Source of the DNA: Flavobacteriales bacterium
GTDB taxonomy: Bacteria > Bacteroidota > Bacteroidia > Flavobacteriales_D > Crocinitomicaceae
Direction: 5' to 3'
DNA length: 11,151 nt
NCBI GenBank assembly: GCA_947462695.1
Contig: CANHQC010000038.1
Location: forward strand, 1-11,151
Shown: one piece after another, positions 6,116 to 11,151 of the stretch
How positions within the stretch are numbered: position 1 is the first letter of the stretch
How the letters are laid out: the number at the start of each line of letters is the position of its first letter
Position numbers and translations under genes: made by a program
The notes under the pieces: generated by a model
What the model was told of the DNA's origin: nothing
The model's input: the letters and a program-made list of their open reading frames with translations, nothing else
Database searches by the model: none

Positions 6116-7570
6116 ATGGATAGACTAATTGAGGATATAAAAGCCTTAGGTGCTTATTCGTTGCAAAAACCATGGTTTTTTACAGAGTATAGTTTTTTGC
6201 TTCTACTCGCCGTGTTTCTTATTGGCTATTCATTTTTTCGGCGAGTAAGCAAACTTAAAAACACCTACCTCATACTTTTCAGCTTATTTTTTTATTACAA
6301 ATCGAGCGGTCCTTTTTTAGTGTTGTTTGTAGGTGTAATTGGCTGTGATTTTTACTTGGCAAGGTGGATGGACAAGCTGAATGGTAACAAGAAAAAACTA
6401 TTTCTATTCTTTACAATTGTTTACAGCCTGTCATTTCTGCTCTATTTTAAGTATTCCAATTTTATCTTGACAAATTTAAACGGCTTATTTGGAACAGATT
6501 TTAGTCCGAAATCACTTTTTCTTCCTATCGGAATTTCTTTTTACACCTTTCAATCGCTTAGTTATTTAATAGATGTTTACCGGAAAGAAATCGCGCCATC
6601 CAAAAATCTAATAGATTATGCCTTTTACATGACCTTTTTTCCTCATTTGGTCGCAGGTCCAATTGTAAGAGCAAAAGATTTTCTGCCACAAATTAAACAT
6701 CCCATTACTATGAATTATGATCTTCTAAAAGAAGGTCTTCTAAGGTTAACGGTTGGATTATTAAAAAAACTTTTGATTGCAGATTATTTAGCCAAATACG
6801 TTGACTTAATTCATGATGCTCCTGCCGGGTTTTCTGGATTCGAGCATTATGCATCGATGTATGCATATTCGTTTCAAATCTATTTCGATTTTTCAGGTTA
6901 TTCGGATATCGCGATTGGAATAGCCTTGTTATTAGGCTACAGATTGAACGAAAACTTCGATAATCCTTATTCAGCATCAAACATTACGGTATTTTGGAGG
7001 AAATGGCATATTTCATTGAGTCAATGGTTACGTGATTATATATATATCCCGCTTGGAGGAAATAGACGAGGTTTAATCAATACGTACTTATTTCTCTTGA
7101 TCACTATGTTCATAGGTGGTCTTTGGCACGGAGCAGATTGGAAATTTGTCTTTTGGGGAATTGGTCATGGTTTTTTGCTTGTGATCCATAAATTAGTATT
7201 CAAGAATGAAACGAAGAATTCCTATTTACGAATTGCAGGTATTATTCTTACGTTTCATTTGGTTTCCATTTTATGGATATTTTTTAGAGCATCAAGTTTT
7301 GATACGGCTTTCTTAAGTATACAAAAACTGCTTTTCACAATCAATGCAAATGAATTCTTTGGTTTTTGGATGACACGGCCGGAAATTATTATTTTGTTAG
7401 TAATTTCATCTGCAATCGTATTTTTCCCCACAAAATGGAAGCAAACAATTTTTAGTAGACTTAATAAGATCCCACTTGTTTTATGGCCATTTATACTATT
7501 ATTAGCGCTACAACTGATCCTTCAATTCAAGGACAACGATGTACAGCCTTTCATCTATTTTCAATTCTAA
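6116..7570 (+). CDS. AlgI-family MBOAT O-acyltransferase
   Basis: This 484-residue polytopic inner-membrane protein belongs to the membrane-bound O-acyltransferase family of the AlgI/DltB/PatA type, which moves acyl groups, usually acetyl, from the cytoplasm across the membrane for glycan modification. Diagnostic stretches are FLPIGISFYTFQSLSYLIDV (135-154), FFPHLVAGPI (174-183), FDFSGYSDIAIG (257-268), the block NENFDNPY and FWRKWHISLSQWLRDY (278-308, with H298), IPLGG (311-315) and GGLWHGADWKFVFWG (334-348), whose H338 is the expected catalytic histidine. Length and the C-terminal end FIYFQF are normal for the family. It lies 2 bp after one SGNH gene and its 3' end overlaps a second, so the three form one transcription unit. 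The acceptor may be peptidoglycan, because the third protein has a LysM domain, but an exopolysaccharide remains possible. Confidence 0.95.
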   Translation: MDRLIEDIKALGAYSLQKPWFFTEYSFLLLLAVFLIGYSFFRRVSKLKNTYLILFSLFFYYKSSGPFLVLFVGVIGCDFYLARWMDKLNGNKKKLFLFFTIVYSLSFLLYFKYSNFILTNLNGLFGTDFSPKSLFLPIGISFYTFQSLSYLIDVYRKEIAPSKNLIDYAFYMTFFPHLVAGPIVRAKDFLPQIKHPITMNYDLLKEGLLRLTVGLLKKLLIADYLAKYVDLIHDAPAGFSGFEHYASMYAYSFQIYFDFSGYSDIAIGIALLLGYRLNENFDNPYSASNITVFWRKWHISLSQWLRDYIYIPLGGNRRGLINTYLFLLITMFIGGLWHGADWKFVFWGIGHGFLLVIHKLVFKNETKNSYLRIAGIILTFHLVSILWIFFRASSFDTAFLSIQKLLFTINANEFFGFWMTRPEIIILLVISSAIVFFPTKWKQTIFSRLNKIPLVLWPFILLLALQLILQFKDNDVQPFIYFQF

Positions 7571-8943
7571 ACGTATTCTTTTTGTGTCTTTCATTAACGG
7601 CACAAACTGATACTGCTGTACGTTTAATTCCAATTCAAAAAAGTGATCATATTAAAAGGAATTTTAATACGGATGAAATTCTTAACGCAAAGCCATACCG
7701 AATTATTCATTTTGGTGATAGTCACATTCAAGGAGATCGAATTACCAATGAAATAAGATCCCATCTTCAGCAACTTTATGGAAATGCTGGCTCGGGTGTT
7801 ATTTTCCCATATTCGCTTACTGGTAGCTTTGGACCATTAGGAACGAAAAGTTCAATAAAGGGTGGCTATTCGTATTCATCCCAATTAAAAAACGCGTCTA
7901 ATCGACCAATTGGGATTATGGGCTACGAACTCTCATTAACCAAAGGAGCAGAATTCACAGTTTCTTTCTCTGATAAATTCAAGGGTAAAATCACAAATGA
8001 AATGGTTGTTTGGATCAACTCGAATTCAGACACGCTTAACCTCACTTTTAATCATGGAAAGTATAGTGTGGATTGCCTTCGGCTTCAAAGAGGAATTCGA
8101 AAATACCACATCACTTCCGATGAGCAAATTGATACGTTGATCTTTCAAACGAACGATGAATGTGCGTTGTGGGGATTCGAATTTGTATCAAAAGAAGGAT
8201 TAATCTACCAGCAAAATGGGGTAGTTGGTGCTCAATTCACTCATTTAATTAAACATGAAGAAGATGTTTTGTTACAACTTAAAGAGTTGAAGCCTAATCT
8301 TCTGCTATTCTCATATGGTACAAATGAGTCCTATTCGAATCTTGATACTGTTAAGTATGAAAATACAGTGGAAAATTTTCTCAGAAGACTTATGACGGAG
8401 CTGCCAGATGCAAGTATATTGATAACTAACGCCCCTGATACGAGAAGTGCTGGCCGAATACCATCTAATGAATTAGCAATCAATCGAATATTAAAACGTA
8501 TTAGTGAGGAATTAGGACTTTCGTTTTACGATGCTAATGAAGCGATGGGTGGTTGGGGATCTTTGTATATATGGAATAAAAGAGGGTATTTTAACAAAGA
8601 TTTACTTCATTTCAGCTTTTCAGGGGCAAGTTTATTTGGTAAACTAATTTCCTATGCATTACTAAATGTACTTCAAGATTCAACAGCATATGTTCAACAG
8701 CTAGAAATAGATATAAAAGAGAACTTACCAGCAAAGGAAACAGAGGTAGTTGTAAGTACCGAATCGTCAACGAATCAAGAGATTATAACACCGAAAAAAA
8801 AACAGAAATTCTATATTGTTAAAAGTGGTGACTCTTTAAGTAAAATAGCGCAAAAAACTGGTAGTTCAGTGAACGTTTTAGTTCGAAAAAATAATTTAAA
8901 GTCCGCAGATAAAATCAAACCTGGCCAAAAACTTTTCTATTAA
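7483..8943 (+). CDS. Secreted SGNH-fold protein with C-terminal LysM domain
   Basis: As read from the only in-frame ATG, the protein has 486 residues. A hydrophobic stretch at about 25-40 ending in LSLTAQ looks like a signal peptide cleaved near residue 41. The SGNH domain follows: IIHFGDSHIQGD (74-85, nucleophile candidate S80), YGTNES (278-283, N281) and DLLHFS (373-378, D373 and H376), with a beta-rich insertion at about 110-240. A Ser/Thr/Glu and Lys-rich linker (about 412-440) leads to a LysM domain at 443-486 (FYIVKSGDSLSKIAQ, then KPGQKLF), which binds N-acetylglucosamine-containing glycans such as peptidoglycan. This suggests a periplasmic acetyl-transferase or acetyl-esterase held at the wall. 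The start is uncertain: ATG 7483 lies 88 nt inside the MBOAT gene and gives a long polar N-region, while an out-of-frame ATG at 7539 offers a more usual one. The stop overlaps the convergent glucosaminidase stop. Confidence 0.85.
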   Translation: MAIYTIISATTDPSIQGQRCTAFHLFSILNVFFLCLSLTAQTDTAVRLIPIQKSDHIKRNFNTDEILNAKPYRIIHFGDSHIQGDRITNEIRSHLQQLYGNAGSGVIFPYSLTGSFGPLGTKSSIKGGYSYSSQLKNASNRPIGIMGYELSLTKGAEFTVSFSDKFKGKITNEMVVWINSNSDTLNLTFNHGKYSVDCLRLQRGIRKYHITSDEQIDTLIFQTNDECALWGFEFVSKEGLIYQQNGVVGAQFTHLIKHEEDVLLQLKELKPNLLLFSYGTNESYSNLDTVKYENTVENFLRRLMTELPDASILITNAPDTRSAGRIPSNELAINRILKRISEELGLSFYDANEAMGGWGSLYIWNKRGYFNKDLLHFSFSGASLFGKLISYALLNVLQDSTAYVQQLEIDIKENLPAKETEVVVSTESSTNQEIITPKKKQKFYIVKSGDSLSKIAQKTGSSVNVLVRKNNLKSADKIKPGQKLFY

Positions 8944-9386
8944 TGGCACTTCGTATTTATGATTCTCATAACAGCTGCGGTCCATTTATTCGCGTCGGCA
9001 GCATAACCTGTTGACGCAATACTTCTAACCCATTTTTTCTCATCTGATGAGCCCTTTAGAAGCGGGTAAAACTTTTTACGACTCACCAATTCACAAAATG
9101 CAACATAGGAATCTTCTGGTTTGCTGTAGTATCTATATCTGCTTTTGTATTTACTGACTTCGAAATTGCAATTTCCAACTATTCCAAAATGATTGTTTAA
9201 CCGTTTTGCAACTGTACTTACACCACCTCCAGATTCAAGGTATGAAACACCTAATATCACACATGTTGGGATATTATACACCTTAGAAAGACTATCTGCC
9301 AAAGGCCTATATTGAGTAAAAAAACCAACACTTTGACCGTTTGACAAATTGGAAACTAATAGAAAAATAATTACTGTATACCTCAA
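8940..9386 (-). CDS. Short secreted GH73-like endo-N-acetylglucosaminidase
   Basis: This protein of 148 residues matches the glucosaminidase (GH73, FlgJ-type) domain that hydrolyses the glycan strands of peptidoglycan. A signal peptide is visible (RYTVIIFLLVSNLSNG, cleaved near Q18). The catalytic glutamate is E51 in SYLESGGGVS (48-57), followed by the family's RLNNHFGIVG (62-71), a Tyr-rich strand (RYRYYSKPEDSY, 83-94) and the C-terminal STGYAADANKW (125-135). It is a bare catalytic domain, without the LysM modules that many relatives carry. The convergent neighbour does carry one. There is no ATG at the 5' end: the frame opens with TTG at 9386, with ATT at 9389 and then a stop upstream, so the start is an uncommon codon or the annotation is imperfect. 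No convincing TAnnTTTG promoter was seen upstream. Its stop shares TTAA with the SGNH-LysM gene. Confidence 0.82.
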   Translation of the reverse strand: MRYTVIIFLLVSNLSNGQSVGFFTQYRPLADSLSKVYNIPTCVILGVSYLESGGGVSTVAKRLNNHFGIVGNCNFEVSKYKSRYRYYSKPEDSYVAFCELVSRKKFYPLLKGSSDEKKWVRSIASTGYAADANKWTAAVMRIINTKCH

Positions 9387-9550
9387 AATCTATTCAGAAT
9401 AGGGCACAATTTAAACCAAAAACATGAAATTATCAAATTATTCACGTTTCAAAATTCAATTATTGGTCTGATTATCAATGTTTTTTAGTTTAAATACTGA
9501 TTTATTACCCAATTAAAACTGAAAGATTTATTCAAAAATCGGTCGGATGT

Positions 9551-9580
9551 TGAATTGAAAAGTGATTTTTTTTCAATTCA
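9551..9580. repeat. Perfect inverted repeat, unexplained hairpin
   Basis: TGAATTGAAAA (9551-9561) and TTTTCAATTCA (9570-9580) form an 11-bp stem with an 8-nt loop. On the plus strand it is followed by CT and nine A, and on the minus strand by no T-tract, so it is not a classical terminator in either direction. It lies about 22 bp before the predicted promoter at 9602 and could be an operator. Confidence 0.5.
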
Positions 9581-9601
9581 CTAAAAAAAAAGTATGTTTC
9601 G

Positions 9602-9632
9602 TTGGATTAATTCAATAATTCGTTTAAATTTG
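9602..9632 (+). promoter_or_regulatory. Predicted promoter of a candidate small RNA
   Basis: TTG (9602-9604), a 20-nt spacer and TAAATTTG (9625-9632) give an exact match to the Bacteroidota consensus, with the same spacing as the promoter predicted for the acyltransferase cassette at 5135-5165. No protein gene follows on this strand. Transcription would start near 9637. Confidence 0.5.
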
Positions 9633-9655
9633 ACTCAGGTTTAGTTGTAAAAGGT

Positions 9656-9670
9656 AGGTTAGGTTAGGTT
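9656..9670 (+). repeat. Three tandem AGGTT units
   Basis: AGGTT occurs three times without interruption, preceded by a related AAGGT at 9651-9655, directly against the foot of the hairpin. It is too short to be a named repeat family; it may be the unpaired part of the candidate RNA or simple slippage. Confidence 0.6.
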
Positions 9671-9704
9671 CGAAAGGAGTGTTTTACACTCCTTTCGGCA
9701 TTTT
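9671..9704 (+). terminator. Strong hairpin, probable terminator of the candidate small RNA
   Basis: CGAAAGGAGTG (9671-9681) and CACTCCTTTCG (9687-9697) pair perfectly over 11 bp with the loop TTTTA. On the plus strand GCATTTTAT follows, a moderate U-tail offset by three bases. On the minus strand the hairpin is followed by AACCTAACC, so it is a poor terminator for the barrel gene, whose stop is about 100 bp away. Polarity therefore favours a plus-strand transcript. Confidence 0.55.
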
Positions 9705-9796
9705 ATACAGTTTACACTTCAAATCATGAAGCAATATCCATTAAAATTTCAAGTGCGTTATCTCTTGAACCTCTGTGAAGAAAGTTCTTTAAAGAC

Positions 9797-11151
9797 TTAA
9801 TTAAAGAAATCCCACGTTATACCCACCCTAAATTGGAAAGCAGAAAACGGATATCCTTGTGCCAATTCGATCGATTTGTCATTCCAGAAGTACCCAATGT
9901 TTTCGAACCTTAAGAAAAACCGAAATTGGTCAATCTGGAAACCTCCAAATGCATGTAGGTTAAACACCTCTCCGGAGACATTCGTCTGATCAGTTAAAGA
10001 AAAGGCGTCAATCATGGGTATATAGGCTGTCGGACGAAATGAGGATTGAACTTGAACATCAATTCCTGTATACGCTTTAAGTTTCTTTGCTTTAAAAAGA
10101 AATCCACTTAACACTATCCGGCAATCCAATCGATGGCTTGGAAACGGCGTAAATTCATTTGTTGAGTAGGTAAATCTGTATGTTGGACGAATGGATAAGC
10201 TTGAAAAACGCCATTCACCTCCAACTCTTGCTTGATGAAGTTGAAAATTATAGAGTGATGAATTTGACCATGCGCCATTAACAAAGAAATAATTGTCCTT
10301 TACGAATTGAGAGGTGTAATTCACGTTCAATGAAGTTGTCGGATTGACATTTAATTCTATTCCGACTGAGCCGCTCCAGCGCTTTTCATTTTTCCAATCA
10401 CTAGCAGGAAGGATGGCATTTCCGAGGTGGTACCGAACAAATTGATCAGGCAGCTGATTGGTGTAAAATGCGGATACGTTTAGTTTTAAACGAGGACATA
10501 GATTAGTAAAGACCTCTGCCCTTCCCGATTGGCTGTTGTTCGCGCCAACCAACCTGTTTTCATAATACAAATAGGTGTCCAATTTTTTGAACCGTGTTTT
10601 CCATTCTCCAGAAATCCGAACTTCGGTGGTATCAAATGCCCTTGATAAATTGAACACTTTCCAGTAATCCAGGTGAAGTCCAGCTTTAAATCGGCTGACC
10701 TTTCCTAAGTGATAATAGCCTACTCCATTGGACAATGTGGATAGCTGAAATTGATCTGATGTGGCTAGCGAATCGTAATTGATTAGCGAGTAAAGACTTG
10801 ATAGATCGCCTGTTTCTACATACCGGTAATTTTTAACGCTTATTCCGTTATCCAAGAAAAGTCCTGATGAAACGAGCGTGTCTTTCGTGAAATCAACCAT
10901 TGATGACGCTGCCAATTTCAACTTTTTCGAGGAACTTTCAGCTGATGTCTTGTTTGTATTTAAAAACTCAAGTGAAAATTGATCAATTAACGAATCGCTT
11001 TCTAATCCACCGTTTTGACTTTTTACAGAGCTTTTAAAAACAGAATTTAGCTGAAATATGAATCGATTCCGGGTATGATTCAATTGTGCACCAACTTCAT
11101 TGAAGGCATATTGACCATTTCGCATAAATGAATTTGATCGCAGTTGATTGA
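9797..11151 (-). CDS. Outer-membrane beta-barrel protein, putative porin (porin_10-like), 5' end outside window
   Basis: The visible 3' part encodes about 450 residues. The frame stays open past the ATG at 11125 to the window edge (reading NQLRSNSF just before it), so this is probably an incomplete gene and that ATG is internal. The sequence shows alternating polar and hydrophobic stretches with many aromatic girdle residues, for example LKAYTGIDVQVQSSF, FRFFLRFENIGYFW and the C-terminal FQFRVGITWDFFN. This is the pattern of an outer-membrane beta-barrel, and the last strand ends in aromatics as expected for BAM recognition. The QNGGLESDSL stretch and the C-terminal pattern resemble the Bacteroidota putative porin (PF14121) family. 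No TonB plug is visible, although one could lie in the missing N-terminus. The transported substrate is unknown, and a TonB-dependent receptor fragment is the main alternative. Confidence 0.7.
   Translation of the reverse strand, partial: NQLRSNSFMRNGQYAFNEVGAQLNHTRNRFIFQLNSVFKSSVKSQNGGLESDSLIDQFSLEFLNTNKTSAESSSKKLKLAASSMVDFTKDTLVSSGLFLDNGISVKNYRYVETGDLSSLYSLINYDSLATSDQFQLSTLSNGVGYYHLGKVSRFKAGLHLDYWKVFNLSRAFDTTEVRISGEWKTRFKKLDTYLYYENRLVGANNSQSGRAEVFTNLCPRLKLNVSAFYTNQLPDQFVRYHLGNAILPASDWKNEKRWSGSVGIELNVNPTTSLNVNYTSQFVKDNYFFVNGAWSNSSLYNFQLHQARVGGEWRFSSLSIRPTYRFTYSTNEFTPFPSHRLDCRIVLSGFLFKAKKLKAYTGIDVQVQSSFRPTAYIPMIDAFSLTDQTNVSGEVFNLHAFGGFQIDQFRFFLRFENIGYFWNDKSIELAQGYPFSAFQFRVGITWDFFN

Larger units (their letters stand above)
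9637..9704 (+). ncRNA. Candidate small RNA of about 65 nt
   Basis: The segment runs from the predicted start below the 9602-9632 promoter to the T-rich tail of the hairpin at 9671-9697. It contains no ATG and includes three AGGTT units (9656-9670) that could act as a single-stranded pairing region. The hairpin arms, GAAAGGAGTG and its complement, resemble the Shine-Dalgarno and 16S 3'-end sequences less one base, which may be chance. There is no known RNA family I recognise. The call rests only on the order promoter, short body, hairpin. Confidence 0.35.
9387..9796. other. 410-bp gene-free region with structured elements
   Basis: No convincing protein gene lies here. From left to right it holds AT-rich sequence upstream of the glucosaminidase, a perfect inverted repeat (9551-9580) followed by a run of nine A, a + strand promoter match (9602-9632), three copies of AGGTT (9656-9670) and a strong GC-richer hairpin (9671-9697). 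After that come about 100 bp with only a 24-codon open frame. Apart from the candidate small RNA, the remainder shows nothing I can name. Confidence 0.7.

Noticed and set aside
6708..6980. 90-codon minus-strand open frame within the MBOAT gene
   Set aside because: Opposite-strand shadow of a highly conserved gene; its composition does not look like a real protein.
9651..9697. CRISPR-like or mobile-element end from the AGGTT repeats and adjacent inverted repeat
   Set aside because: Units are only 5 bp without spacers, and no transposase, integrase, tRNA or direct target duplication is present.
9726..9800. 24-codon open frame beginning MKQYPLKFQV on the plus strand
   Set aside because: It starts after the probable terminator, lacks a promoter of its own and resembles nothing known. 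Its stop overlapping the barrel gene stop at TTAA is likely chance.
11125..11125. ATG at 11125 as the true start of the barrel gene
   Set aside because: The frame remains open to the window edge, no signal peptide follows this ATG, and putative porins of this type are longer and secreted.

Overview
The window looks like chromosomal DNA of a Bacteroidota species, most likely a marine or freshwater member of Flavobacteriia (a Fluviicola/Cryomorphaceae-like lineage would fit, but this is inferred from gene types only). Four things point that way: low GC; promoter-like sites of the Bacteroidota form TTG/TTTG-N19-20-TAnnTTTG instead of -35/-10 boxes; little sign of Shine-Dalgarno sites; and family variants typical of the phylum, namely the fused SpmA-SpmB protein, a short Smr protein with a DUF2027-like N-terminus, a porin_10-like barrel and a short secreted GH73 enzyme.

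Layout. At 1-1725 (+) a fused SpmA/SpmB-type nucleoside-recognition membrane protein is followed 9 bp later by a small protein built of 25-residue helical repeats. At 1722-4177 (-) lies a compact set hemB > M50 site-2-type protease > Smr protein, with a 4-bp gap and then a 35-bp overlap. fabG (4259-5005, -) sits upstream of hemB, separated by a clean intrinsic terminator whose T-tract also supplies the upstream element of the apparent hemB promoter. A divergent control region (5006-5189) serves fabG on one side and a three-gene cassette on the other. That cassette (5190-8943, +) encodes a membrane-tethered SGNH protein, an AlgI-type MBOAT O-acyltransferase, and a secreted SGNH protein ending in a LysM domain. 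Convergent to it is a short secreted GH73-like glucosaminidase (8940-9386, -). A 410-bp gene-free stretch (9387-9796) holds a 30-bp inverted repeat, a good + strand promoter match, a short AGGTT repeat and an 11-bp hairpin, which together look like a roughly 65-nt small RNA. The last gene (9797 to the window edge, -) is an outer-membrane beta-barrel of the putative-porin type whose start is outside the window.

How the parts fit. The left half is housekeeping: tetrapyrrole synthesis (hemB), fatty-acid synthesis (fabG), membrane proteolysis and an Smr protein. The right half concerns the cell envelope: an acyl-transfer cassette whose last member carries a peptidoglycan-binding LysM, a peptidoglycan-cleaving enzyme next to it, and an outer-membrane barrel. 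The most interesting reading is an O-acetylation system (MBOAT plus two SGNH partners) acting on peptidoglycan or another envelope glycan. The substrate is not shown by the sequence. No mobile elements, CRISPR arrays, tRNAs or rRNAs were seen.
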